Source of the DNA: Zygosaccharomyces rouxii
Lineage: Eukaryota > Ascomycota > Saccharomycetes > Saccharomycetales > Saccharomycetaceae
Direction of reading: 5' to 3'
NCBI RefSeq assembly: GCF_000026365.1
Contig: NC_012990.1
Coordinates: forward strand, 682,001 to 746,000
DNA length: 64,000 nucleotides
Made by a program: the position numbers and the translations under genes. The notes under the pieces were generated by a model. That model ran no database searches. It had not been told where the DNA came from and worked only from the letters and a program-made list of their open reading frames with translations. Below are positions 9,127 through 17,897 of this stretch, piece by piece (position 1 is the first letter of the stretch; the number at the start of each line of letters is the position of its first letter).

Positions 9127-9162
9127 TGAAAAATTTTCAGCATATGAGCGATGCGATGAGCT
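9127..9162 (+). promoter_or_regulatory. RRPE + PAC ribosome-biogenesis promoter elements of RRB1
   Basis: TGAAAAATTTTCA (9127-9139, RRPE, bound by Stb3) is followed by GCGATGAGCT (9153-9162, PAC, bound by Dot6/Tod6), ending 90 bp upstream of the RRB1 ATG. This pair marks yeast ribosome-biogenesis genes, matching the gene's role. Confidence 0.85.
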
Positions 9163-9252
9163 GAAGTACAAAAAAAAAGTAAGATTAAAAAGTTAAAGAA
9201 ATAATTGAGTTGGAGAGTTATCATAGATTTACTTCAGAAGCACAGTGTGACG

Positions 9253-10803
9253 ATGCCTAAGAGATCTTTGGAGAAGGATGAGGAGCAAAGAATAGTCTCT
9301 GCCAGAACTGAAGCTCAAGATGCCCCCAAGACGGTAGTCGATCAAGAACCTGATGTTCAAATGGATGAATACGGAGATCAGTACAGTGATGATTTCGAGA
9401 GTGAAGATGATATTGTAGAGCTTGATGGCAATGATGATGTTGAAGAAGTTGAAGAAGGTGATGATAAGGATTACATCGAAAGGAAGCAAAAGGAAGCTCA
9501 AGAAGCTATTCAAAGAGATCAAGAGGAATCTGCCGAAGGTAAGGAGATCTATTTACCACATATGTCTCGTCCCTTGGGGCCTGACGAAGTATTGGAGGCA
9601 GACCCAAGTGTTTATGAGATGTTGCACAATGTTAACATGCCTTGGCCATGTATGACATTAGATGTCATACCAGATACTTTGGGTTCTGAACGTAGAAGTT
9701 ATCCACAATCATTACTGTTGACGACTGCTACTCAGGCAACTAGGAAGAAGGATAACGAATTGATGGTTTTAAAACTATCACAGTTATCCAAGACTCTGGT
9801 AAAAGACGATACAGAGGAAAATGATGAAGATGATGAGGACGATGAAGATGCAGATTCCGATCCAATCATTGAGAATGAGAATATAGCATTGAAAGACACT
9901 ACTAACAGACTTAAAGTTTCTCCATTTGCTACTCATGGTCAAGAAGTTTTGACTGCTACAATGTGTGAAAATGGTGAAGTTTACGTTTTCGACTTAGGTG
10001 CACAAACAAAGGCATTTGAAACTCCTGGTTACCAGGTGCCTAAAACTTCTAGAAAGGCAATCCATACCATAAGAAATCATGGTAATGTAGAGGGCTATGG
10101 ATTAGATTGGTCACCTTTGATCAAAACTGGAGCCCTGTTGACCGGTGATTGCTCTGGTCAAATTTTCCTAACGCAACGTCATACTTCCAAATGGATTACC
10201 GATAAACAACCGTTCACAGCAGCAAACAATCAATCTGTCGAAGATATCCAATGGTCACCTACGGAATCCACAGTCTTTGCTACTAGTGGGACTGATGGAT
10301 ATGTCAGAATCTGGGATACGCGATCCAAGAAGCACAAACCAGCTATTTCTACGAGAGCCTCCAACACAGACGTAAACGTCATTAGTTGGAACGAAAAACT
10401 TGGTTATCTCTTGGCTAGTGGTGATGACAACGGTAGTTGGGGAGTTTGGGACTTGAGACAATTTTCTCCAGCTAATTCAGAAGGTGTGCAACCAGTGGCT
10501 CAATACGATTTCCACAGAGGTCCAATCACATCAATCAGTTTCAACCCATTGGATGATTCTGTCGTTGCTGTCGCTTCTGAAGATAATACAGTCACTCTAT
10601 GGGATTTATCTGTGGAAGCAGATGACGATGAGATTCAACAGCAGACCAAGGAGTATAAAGAATTACAGAAGATCCCTCCACAACTACTTTTCGTGCATTG
10701 GCAGAAGGAAGTTAAGGATGTCAAATGGCATAAGCAAATTCCAGGATGTCTGGTATCTACTGGTACCGATGGTCTCAACGTCTGGAAAACCATAAGTGTT
10801 TGA
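9253..10803 (+). CDS. RRB1: WD40 ribosome-assembly chaperone Rrb1 (Grwd1 family)
   Basis: 516 aa from the ATG at 9253 (the open frame reaches a TTG at 9205, rejected). S. cerevisiae Rrb1 (YMR131C) is 511 aa; it is an essential nuclear chaperone of ribosomal protein L3. The N-terminal 100 residues are highly acidic; the CAF1C/H4-binding-like segment ([24 protein letters not shown]) follows near residue 115; then WD repeats run to the end, for example [26 protein letters not shown] and [13 protein letters not shown], closing with [16 protein letters not shown]. An inner Asp/Glu run lies near residue 200. PAC and RRPE elements upstream support coregulation with ribosome biogenesis. Confidence 0.95.
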   Translation: MPKRSLEKDEEQRIVSARTEAQDAPKTVVDQEPDVQMDEYGDQYSDDFESEDDIVELDGNDDVEEVEEGDDKDYIERKQKEAQEAIQRDQEESAEGKEIYLPHMSRPLGPDEVLEADPSVYEMLHNVNMPWPCMTLDVIPDTLGSERRSYPQSLLLTTATQATRKKDNELMVLKLSQLSKTLVKDDTEENDEDDEDDEDADSDPIIENENIALKDTTNRLKVSPFATHGQEVLTATMCENGEVYVFDLGAQTKAFETPGYQVPKTSRKAIHTIRNHGNVEGYGLDWSPLIKTGALLTGDCSGQIFLTQRHTSKWITDKQPFTAANNQSVEDIQWSPTESTVFATSGTDGYVRIWDTRSKKHKPAISTRASNTDVNVISWNEKLGYLLASGDDNGSWGVWDLRQFSPANSEGVQPVAQYDFHRGPITSISFNPLDDSVVAVASEDNTVTLWDLSVEADDDEIQQQTKEYKELQKIPPQLLFVHWQKEVKDVKWHKQIPGCLVSTGTDGLNVWKTISV

Positions 10804-11060
10804 TATTCAAAAATTATCTTGGGGGCCAAAAATGTATCGATAGTGTATATGGAAAAACAGTCCTTATTTTTTATTTATTTCAAAGAATTGGCTGTTTTGT
10901 ATATTATTTTCATGAAGCACATATATAGACAATAGAGGAAAAACATAGAATTGACTTATTGCGTATACGATGAAGAACATCAAGTATTGGAAAGGTTGTG
11001 TAAATCGGTTAACCATCAGTGGTGAAGGAGGACTTTCTTAACGTTGGTATTGATCCCACT

Positions 11061-14000
11061 ATGAGCAAGCACATTTGGCCCCTTCAACCACCTCAAAGGT
11101 TGCGAATCAGCAACAGCGTAGTAGATCTACCGGAGTTCAATAATAATGATATTCTACAAGTTGAATCGTTGGCACAGGTTAATGTTTTGATAATGTTGAC
11201 ACCAGCACGAGTCTTAGTTTACAACTTGAGACCAATGGCTTTAGTCGCTAGCCATGAGAGAACTGCTGAATCAATTGCAGAATTTGGACCTAACAAGTTC
11301 CTGACAAGGTCTGATGCCCTCGAAGAAGCTGTTGAGGGATTGATCTCTGAGAAGGAAGTGGAAAATTTAATAGGACATCAGGGCAAGATTATATTTCATG
11401 TGGCAACTGAGAAGAATGCTTTGCTAACTTATCAGATATTAAAGAATTGCACCAATATGACTACTTTTAAAAACTATGGTATCCCAGTAGTGGACTTAGC
11501 TAACCTCCAAGATGAAGATCATCAAGAATATGACGAAAATTTAGATGACGACACTTTGACCGTTTTTGAGAAGGATAAATCTTCCAAGATAATTCAAAAT
11601 GGCTACTGTGTTACCAAGGAAACTGGATTCCTACAATTCTTAACCAGTTCACAGGATAGTACAGATGAGTTACCTCTAAAGAAATTGGAACTTCGACTTA
11701 AAGTGGTCCTTAAATTTGATTATCCAGTTTTAGACATGATTGGATTTAAAAGACTATCAGATACAGGGGATGGTAAAGCTGAAGAGAGTTTGCTGCTGCT
11801 TTTCCCACATGGTTTGCAACAACTGACAATGATTGATTTCAAATTAAAGGATACTTACCTGGTTGAGCTGATTGATGGAAAAAAAATATGTATTGTCCGT
11901 GGTCAAGTAATGGTAGTCTCACAAAATGAAGATTTGTCCATCCTAGTGCATCGTCTTGGCATTTCAAGCCAGATACATAAAGATACTGAACTTCGGATTG
12001 GAGAAAAATTGCTTAATTGCTTCGAAATGAATGGGATAATGGTATTAGCTTTCACCCAAACTATTTTGTACTACGATCCGGTATCGGACAAGATAGGCGG
12101 TAAATGGAATATCGGGTCCCAGATCAAAACGTGTGGTAAATTGAACAATAGTACTCTTTTGATTATTACACAAGCAGGTTCGATAAGATTCTATTCACAG
12201 TATGGTAACCTACTGTCCTGCACAGCATCTGATGATGACGACGATCAAGATAACGATGAGCGCCAAAGTTATGATCACTCTAGTTTCACCTGTGTGGATA
12301 AAATCCTAGTTATTGTTACACATAGTGGTGAATACGAGATGTGGGATTTATGGGAAGAATTGCCTCAAACTTTCTCAGATAATAGATTTCAACGGGGATA
12401 TGCTTTGCAAAATAGTAATAACGATATTGCCATTTATTCACCTCCAATAGATAATTCAACTAATCAACAATTTTTGAACACTATCAAATTACCTACATCC
12501 ACTATTAACAATTGCATAAGTCTCTTTAGAGTGAATCCCACTTTCAAGATGTCAGCGGTTTATGTGGCAAATAAGAGCGTTTTGCTGCTTCAAAACATGG
12601 AAACAAATTCATGGTACTGCTTCAGAGATATAACCATCATCGACATGCATTGGTTGGGTTCCACATATTTGGTGTGTCACATTAAACAAGAAGATTGTAG
12701 TCACGTCGTGCGATGCTTCCGTTTCCCATTGCAGGATTTAGACACTTCAGAAATTGAGAAGTACCGTCTATGGGAGTACGAATTGCCATCTCATGAACAG
12801 TTACAAAGTTTTCATGTGAATACTGCCGTTAGGTACAGATTACTTAGAGTAAAGGCTCGCGATGGTGAAGAAGTTGACAAGTACGGCGAGAAGTTCTTTC
12901 GTACAGCGGATATTGTACTGGTGACTAGCCATCAAATCATGGTGTTCGCAGTGATTTCTACCATGCACTGGTCTGGTCTAAATGTGATAAAGAAATTCTA
13001 CGAACAGATGAAAGTAGAGATCCCATTGACGGATAAAATCAACTGGATTACTAACCATAAGGAAGGATTGGTGTATTTGTCTAGAAACAAACTCATCAAA
13101 ATGGATAAAGAACATGGAGGTTGGAGGTCACAAGTGGTCCTCCGTGACGTGGAACGTATTATCGATCTAGTTGGTGAAGATATCTTTTTAGTAAAGAACC
13201 AGAGCGTTCTCATCTACAAAATGGATGATCTTTACGAATCTTTACCAGCTCTTTTATCGTCTCCCATTGAAGATTTTTATCCAGTGTCTCTGACACCAGA
13301 ATCCGCTACCATACATGGCCTGCATTGCATCTTTCAACCCAACTACGTAAAACTTGTCATTAAGCACAAGATTTACTTGGATCAGATGATAAAGGCTAAG
13401 ATTGCACTCGGTGTAAGTGCTCAAGATATCATGATGGAATACGGATCGTTGAGGCATTACAATTTTGCATTGGAAAAAATATTGTCTACCAACATTTTAA
13501 CTAATGAGTCTCTAGATGGTATATTGCCACTAGTTAAATTGTGTGATAATGAAGGTACGGCTATTAGCGGACACAGCAATATGCTAGAAATAGTCAGTAA
13601 CAGTCTGAGAAAGATAGAAACGAAACATTGGAACATTTTGTTTTCGAAATTGCAAATGACTCCCAAAGATTTATTAGCTAAATGTCTCGAAGGTAAAGAC
13701 GCCAAGATTCTAGGTGTTCTTCTGCTAGTGTTTCTCAATTACGACAAGACAGATTTTATGGAAGATTTGAGAAGCGGTGACGACACAGTGGCAGATGTGA
13801 TTGAAGACCAAGATATGATGCTAAGTGTCTTGAGATTGCTCGTTACCAGTGCAGCTAACGCTACAGACAGCACGCTTGCTGCCGATTCATGGGATATGTG
13901 CTTCCAGCTGATGCGACTGCTCAAGGCCTTAGACAAGGGCAACAACACCAATCTAGTACAGGAAGCATTACAAATGATAAATCCATCTTCCTCAGAATAG
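11061..14000 (+). CDS. RIC1: Ypt6 exchange-factor subunit Ric1
   Basis: 979 aa from the ATG at 11061; the frame is open to GTG codons at 11019, but MSKHIWPLQPPQRLRI aligns with the family start (MHLWPVSPPQ...). Ric1 pairs with Rgp1 as the GEF for the Golgi Rab Ypt6 in endosome-to-Golgi retrograde transport. Seen are LTPARVLVYNLRPMALVASHERT near residues 45-70, typical of Ric1, beta-propeller-like N-terminal two thirds with an acidic loop (DDDDDQDNDE, near residue 395) and a helical C-terminal part. In S. cerevisiae it is YLR039C (1056 aa). It precedes COX12 here as YLR039C does YLR038C. Its stop codon lies inside a perfect URS1 motif. Confidence 0.92.
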   Translation: MSKHIWPLQPPQRLRISNSVVDLPEFNNNDILQVESLAQVNVLIMLTPARVLVYNLRPMALVASHERTAESIAEFGPNKFLTRSDALEEAVEGLISEKEVENLIGHQGKIIFHVATEKNALLTYQILKNCTNMTTFKNYGIPVVDLANLQDEDHQEYDENLDDDTLTVFEKDKSSKIIQNGYCVTKETGFLQFLTSSQDSTDELPLKKLELRLKVVLKFDYPVLDMIGFKRLSDTGDGKAEESLLLLFPHGLQQLTMIDFKLKDTYLVELIDGKKICIVRGQVMVVSQNEDLSILVHRLGISSQIHKDTELRIGEKLLNCFEMNGIMVLAFTQTILYYDPVSDKIGGKWNIGSQIKTCGKLNNSTLLIITQAGSIRFYSQYGNLLSCTASDDDDDQDNDERQSYDHSSFTCVDKILVIVTHSGEYEMWDLWEELPQTFSDNRFQRGYALQNSNNDIAIYSPPIDNSTNQQFLNTIKLPTSTINNCISLFRVNPTFKMSAVYVANKSVLLLQNMETNSWYCFRDITIIDMHWLGSTYLVCHIKQEDCSHVVRCFRFPLQDLDTSEIEKYRLWEYELPSHEQLQSFHVNTAVRYRLLRVKARDGEEVDKYGEKFFRTADIVLVTSHQIMVFAVISTMHWSGLNVIKKFYEQMKVEIPLTDKINWITNHKEGLVYLSRNKLIKMDKEHGGWRSQVVLRDVERIIDLVGEDIFLVKNQSVLIYKMDDLYESLPALLSSPIEDFYPVSLTPESATIHGLHCIFQPNYVKLVIKHKIYLDQMIKAKIALGVSAQDIMMEYGSLRHYNFALEKILSTNILTNESLDGILPLVKLCDNEGTAISGHSNMLEIVSNSLRKIETKHWNILFSKLQMTPKDLLAKCLEGKDAKILGVLLLVFLNYDKTDFMEDLRSGDDTVADVIEDQDMMLSVLRLLVTSAANATDSTLAADSWDMCFQLMRLLKALDKGNNTNLVQEALQMINPSSSE

Positions 14001-14007
14001 CCGCCGA
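13998..14007 (+). promoter_or_regulatory. perfect URS1 (TAGCCGCCGA) overlapping the RIC1 stop
   Basis: The RIC1 TAG stop is the first three bases of an exact Ume6 consensus, 219 bp upstream of the COX12 ATG. A Ume6 role at COX12 is only a suggestion. Confidence 0.5.
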
Positions 14008-14030
14008 CTATCGTCAGATCGTGTTGTTTA

Positions 14031-14050
14031 TCACGTGATCGTCGGCCAAT
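14031..14050 (+). promoter_or_regulatory. CACGTG and CCAAT boxes upstream of COX12
   Basis: TCACGTGA (14031-14038; Cbf1-type E-box palindrome) and CCAAT (14046-14050; Hap2/3/4/5 box) lie about 175-195 bp before the COX12 ATG. The CCAAT box is typical for respiratory genes. Confidence 0.6.
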
Positions 14051-14225
14051 GGTGTACAATTGAAATTTTTCATTATTTCCTTCAACAAGGCGATCGATGG
14101 AAGGAATAACGAGGTGGAAAAAAATGCGATCCTCTTGACAAGCAAACTTGTAGCAAATAATTGAATGATTAAGGGCTCTATTTCTGAGATCTTTAATTAA
14201 AAGTTTAAGGAAAGAAATTTAAGAA

Positions 14226-14477
14226 ATGTCTGACGAAAAAGGTGGCTCTCCTCTTCACACCGTTGGTTTCGACCCAAGATTTCCAAATCAAAATCAAACT
14301 AGACACTGTTGGCAATCATATGTGGACTACCACAAGTGTATTAACATGAAGGGTGAAGAGTTTGCTCCTTGCAAGGTTTTCTGGAGAACTTACTCCTCCC
14401 TATGTCCAGTTGACTGGGTTGACAAGTGGGATGAACAGAGAGAAAAAGGTATCTTTGCTGGTGATATCCAACCATGA
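14226..14477 (+). CDS. COX12: cytochrome c oxidase subunit VIb (Cox12)
   Basis: 83 aa, ATG at 14226, the same length as S. cerevisiae Cox12 (YLR038C). It is the small intermembrane-space subunit of complex IV. The Cox12/COX6B signature is intact: C-x9-C (CWQSYVDYHKC) and C-x10-C (CKVFWRTYSSLC), the twin-Cys pairs oxidised by Mia40, followed by PVDWVDKWDEQREKGIFAGDIQP. There is no cleavable presequence, as expected for a Mia40 substrate. URS1, E-box and CCAAT motifs lie upstream. Confidence 0.97.
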   Translation: MSDEKGGSPLHTVGFDPRFPNQNQTRHCWQSYVDYHKCINMKGEEFAPCKVFWRTYSSLCPVDWVDKWDEQREKGIFAGDIQP

Positions 14478-14691
14478 ATTCACCGTCTAATAGCAGTGGA
14501 GAGGCAAAAAAAAAAGAGGCAGAGAGAGACAAAGAACGTAGACAAATATTTACGAATTCGAAAAAATATTCTAAAGCTATTTATTACTAGTAGTTAACTA
14601 CATACTATTATGATATTCTTCTATTTGTAATGTGATTATATTCATTGATTAGCATCCATCATAAAACTTTGCTTTCCTACAAGCGTTTTAT

Positions 14692-14764
14692 GGGCACATG
14701 GCGCAGTTGGTAGCGCGTCTCCCTTGCAAGGAGAAGGTCATCGGTTCGAATCCGGTTGTGTCCA
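14692..14764 (+). tRNA. tRNA-Ala(UGC)
   Basis: 73 nt without an intron. The acceptor stem is GGGCACA with TGTGTCC, giving the G3:U70 wobble pair that identifies alanine tRNAs; the discriminator is A. The anticodon arm CTCCC-TTGCAAG-GAGAAG carries TGC. The T arm holds GGTTCGAATCC (B box) and the D arm TGGCGCAGTTGG (A box). Confidence 0.97.
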
Positions 14765-14843
14765 TTAAGAGACATATCTTTTTGCAAAATGCAACAGTAA
14801 TCTCTTTAGAGTAGATTCTTCTCGATTCAAATATTTATTCTGG

Positions 14844-15794
14844 CTATAACAACATCCTTTTCAAGGACTCAAAATTTGAAGCTATAAAAGTTCTTTCACT
14901 CGCCTGTACGATGTCAGTTTGTGAAATACTTTGTCGGTAAACTTCTTCAGAGTTACCGTCGATCTTATCTATGGAAAGATGGTGTTCAGTTCTTTGTACT
15001 TTATCGAATGATTCTGATAAGTATCCATACTTGTTAACCCTATCCAAAAGTATACCATTCCATCCAACATTTGATGCAGCTAACATATCATTAACTTCTT
15101 CATCGCCGATGTGCCAACATCTCGATGCCAAGTTGGAGATACGCTTCAATTCTGGATTCTTGCTAACAATATCCTCGAGAGCTCTCTCAAATATCTCCTT
15201 TCCAGGTTTCTTAACTTCCAAGTCGTAGGATAAGTAGATGTGACCTTGGAAGTACTCATAGAGTCCAATGTTCTTCAGCAGAGTATACATAACAGGATCA
15301 GTATTGCTTACTATACCCATGATGACATCTGGGTATTGAGATTTAACCTTTTGTAGAAACGATTTGACATCTGGTAGTACTTCGTAGGCCCCAGATCCCT
15401 CGAATCTGGTTAGAATTTCATCAACCATCTCTCTTGGTGGGCTCAAAGGTTGGAAAACGCCTTGGATCAATAGACACCACCAGTCGTTTGCAGAAATTCT
15501 AGTAGTCTTGCCATAATTTGGGTGCTGTGATTTCAATTCTTTGAATACCGTTACAAAATTTTGAGTCAATTGCTGTGGATCTGCTTCAATACCATACTTT
15601 TTGCCCACTAAACCATACTGTTCCATTACCGGTAAAGTTGTCGAGTAAAGAGTGTTGTAGGCATCGAAGGTGATCACTTTCGGTACTGGAGGTTTTAGCT
15701 TGGAAGTCCAACTAATTATAGGAATCCGTTTGGGCCAAGTCATCGATCTTTGTGTGTTTCTTTGACAGCTATATATTCTATTGATCATCATCAT
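14844..15794 (-). CDS. DPI35: HAD-superfamily protein Dpi35
   Basis: 316 aa, ATG at 15794; S. cerevisiae YMR130W/DPI35 is about 302 aa. Similar to human HDHD3. HAD elements: motif I FDAYNTLYS near residues 43-51, motif II VSNTD, motif III KPGKEIFERAL, motif IV WHIGDEEVNDMLAA. In motif I the second acidic residue of the phosphatase DxD is a tyrosine (D-A-Y), so hydrolase activity is doubtful. The N-terminus is basic and free of acidic residues for 30 positions, compatible with mitochondrial targeting. Substrate unknown. It lies between chromosome XII-type genes COX12 and MLH2 although its S. cerevisiae copy is on chromosome XIII. Confidence 0.88.
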   Translation of the reverse strand: MMMINRIYSCQRNTQRSMTWPKRIPIISWTSKLKPPVPKVITFDAYNTLYSTTLPVMEQYGLVGKKYGIEADPQQLTQNFVTVFKELKSQHPNYGKTTRISANDWWCLLIQGVFQPLSPPREMVDEILTRFEGSGAYEVLPDVKSFLQKVKSQYPDVIMGIVSNTDPVMYTLLKNIGLYEYFQGHIYLSYDLEVKKPGKEIFERALEDIVSKNPELKRISNLASRCWHIGDEEVNDMLAASNVGWNGILLDRVNKYGYLSESFDKVQRTEHHLSIDKIDGNSEEVYRQSISQTDIVQASERTFIASNFESLKRMLL

Positions 15795-15860
15795 TAAAGG
15801 ATCCCGAACCTTTAAACTTCATTTAAGCGCTGGTCACCACTATGCAAGAAATTCTCTCTA

Positions 15861-17711
15861 ATGGCCATTAAACCTATCAACTTCGATGCTAGCGGTAAAA
15901 TTGGATCTAGTCCACTGATTCTTAGTCCCATATCTGCTGTCAAAGAGCTTATTGACAATGCTATAGACTCAGGCGCTAAGAATATATACATTGATATCGA
16001 TGAACAAACTAGCGGTTCTGAGTATATTAGGGTCAGAGATGATGGCTCAGGTATTGATGGGGCCGGTAGGCAGCTAATGTGTTTGAACCACACTACTTCA
16101 AAGATTTCCAACCCGCAGGAGATCGCACAGGTTAGTACATTGGGATTTAGAGGACAAGCGCTATTCTCATTGGCATCTCTTTGTAAAGCTGAAGGCTCTA
16201 TGGAAGTTATTACAAAGTGTAGAAAAGATGCAGTAGGTGAGAAGTGGTTTGTCAATGGAGATGGTTCCATAAAGAACTCAAAGATTACAAGAATCCCATA
16301 TCTACAGGGAACTACCCTAGTTCTAAGGAGATTGTTTCGAGGTTTGAGAGCTAGACACTTGAAAACTAGTGCCAAACCCTTCAAGCAAATCGGAAACTGT
16401 AAGACGCTGATAGATCACTACTCGTTAGATTACAGATCAATACGTTTTCATTTCTACTTGATTAGTTTGGATAAGAATGGTTTGGTAGTAAAAAGAGAGT
16501 TACAACAGTCTCACGATACAAAATTTACCAAAATTAAGATTCTTTCATCAATTGCACGTCTAAGAAATACCCATGGTCATACCTTCTTTGAAGAACTAGG
16601 CATTCTCATTGACAGGTCTACCAAGATAGATGTAATTTTGCCGCGGATGCTGCCACATGGTGGTGAAGAAGATCTTGATAATATCAAAAAACCAAAGAAA
16701 TTTCTCTCGTTTAATGGACGCCCTCTATCTTTAGAGCTTTCTTTTGGTAAGAGTATCAATGAGCTGATCGATTCCCTTTACCATCAGTTGCAATTATTTG
16801 ACCCCATGGTATGGTACTTGAACCTCCGTAGTGTTATGAATATTGGAGATGTGAATGTTGAACCTGAAAAAAATGACGTTTTGATAAAAGATGTTGACCG
16901 TCTGCTGAATAACATGAGAAGAGCATTACTTGGCCATATCATGCAGGAATTGAAGCTCAATGTTCACAAGGAATCTGTTTTAACCGCTGAGGAACAGACT
17001 AAAGCGAATTCGCATTCTCAAATTAGGAGGCCTTTAACGGCAGGATCAATGGTTTCGAATGAAGGGGAGTGGACGCATACTTTGTTAGACGACGATGATA
17101 TTAATGATCCAAATTCCCAGGATATTCAAAGCAGCATGGACGATTTGCCATCTTCTCTAACCTATAACTACAAGGAAACTTCATTTGAAAACGAGGATCT
17201 GGAGATCTCTAAGGAATTATCTATTTCAAACCCATTTATGACGGCCAAACTGAGGAGAGCTTTCAAATATGGCAGCCATAATCGTCATACTAACCAAACT
17301 CATTCTCTGCCCACCAAGAGGTGGACTTCATCGCCGACCAAGAGTAAAGAGAACTTTATGGATGGTCATCGACCAATGAACAAGGTTCGCAAATTAGATA
17401 AAACAGAAAAAGAGCAATGTGAAGAATTTGACCTTGGGCATTCTCTGGAAGATACTACCTTGGTTAGCGCCGAGGAAGACCAGAAGGATGAAGAAGCGAT
17501 ACTTAAGAGATCTATCTACAATTTCTCTGAACTTACAAACAATGAGACTACAACGGAAATCTTTGAAATTCCTCATTATTCCTCATGTACCTACGACCAA
17601 GAAATGAATTGGCTATCACGTAGAGGAAATCCTTCAGAATGGCTTACGACATATATAAGGTCACGTTCACATGGTGGTGTTTACACAACAGAAGCTCGGG
17701 CCAATCATTAG
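15861..17711 (+). CDS. MLH2: MutL-family mismatch repair protein Mlh2
   Basis: 616 aa, ATG at 15861. The GHKL ATPase of MutL proteins is intact: motif I KELIDNAIDSGAKNI (residues about 30-45), motif II DDGSGI, the TSKI box, and motif III TLGFRGQALFSLASL near residues 90-105. A MutL S5-like domain follows (KKFLSFNGRPLSL). The C-terminal part is divergent and lacks a recognisable metal-binding endonuclease motif, as in Mlh2. Mlh2 pairs with Mlh1 and modulates frameshift repair and meiotic conversion tracts. S. cerevisiae Mlh2 (YLR035C) is 695 aa; this one is shorter through its linker. The start is 66 bp from the divergent DPI35 start, so the genes share a very short promoter. Confidence 0.9.
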   Translation: MAIKPINFDASGKIGSSPLILSPISAVKELIDNAIDSGAKNIYIDIDEQTSGSEYIRVRDDGSGIDGAGRQLMCLNHTTSKISNPQEIAQVSTLGFRGQALFSLASLCKAEGSMEVITKCRKDAVGEKWFVNGDGSIKNSKITRIPYLQGTTLVLRRLFRGLRARHLKTSAKPFKQIGNCKTLIDHYSLDYRSIRFHFYLISLDKNGLVVKRELQQSHDTKFTKIKILSSIARLRNTHGHTFFEELGILIDRSTKIDVILPRMLPHGGEEDLDNIKKPKKFLSFNGRPLSLELSFGKSINELIDSLYHQLQLFDPMVWYLNLRSVMNIGDVNVEPEKNDVLIKDVDRLLNNMRRALLGHIMQELKLNVHKESVLTAEEQTKANSHSQIRRPLTAGSMVSNEGEWTHTLLDDDDINDPNSQDIQSSMDDLPSSLTYNYKETSFENEDLEISKELSISNPFMTAKLRRAFKYGSHNRHTNQTHSLPTKRWTSSPTKSKENFMDGHRPMNKVRKLDKTEKEQCEEFDLGHSLEDTTLVSAEEDQKDEEAILKRSIYNFSELTNNETTTEIFEIPHYSSCTYDQEMNWLSRRGNPSEWLTTYIRSRSHGGVYTTEARANH

Positions 17712-17897
17712 TTTACGGAGTACGCATATGGTTTGAATTTGAATATATATGAAATTAACGAATAGCAGAGATAATGTAACATTTCTACATTTAATAGATT
17801 ATATTGTACAATAGCTAACTACATTAAGTAGGTCACCGTCTTTTCCATGATTATTTATTGTGTGCATTTCTTGATTCTAATCAAGTATATCTATCAC

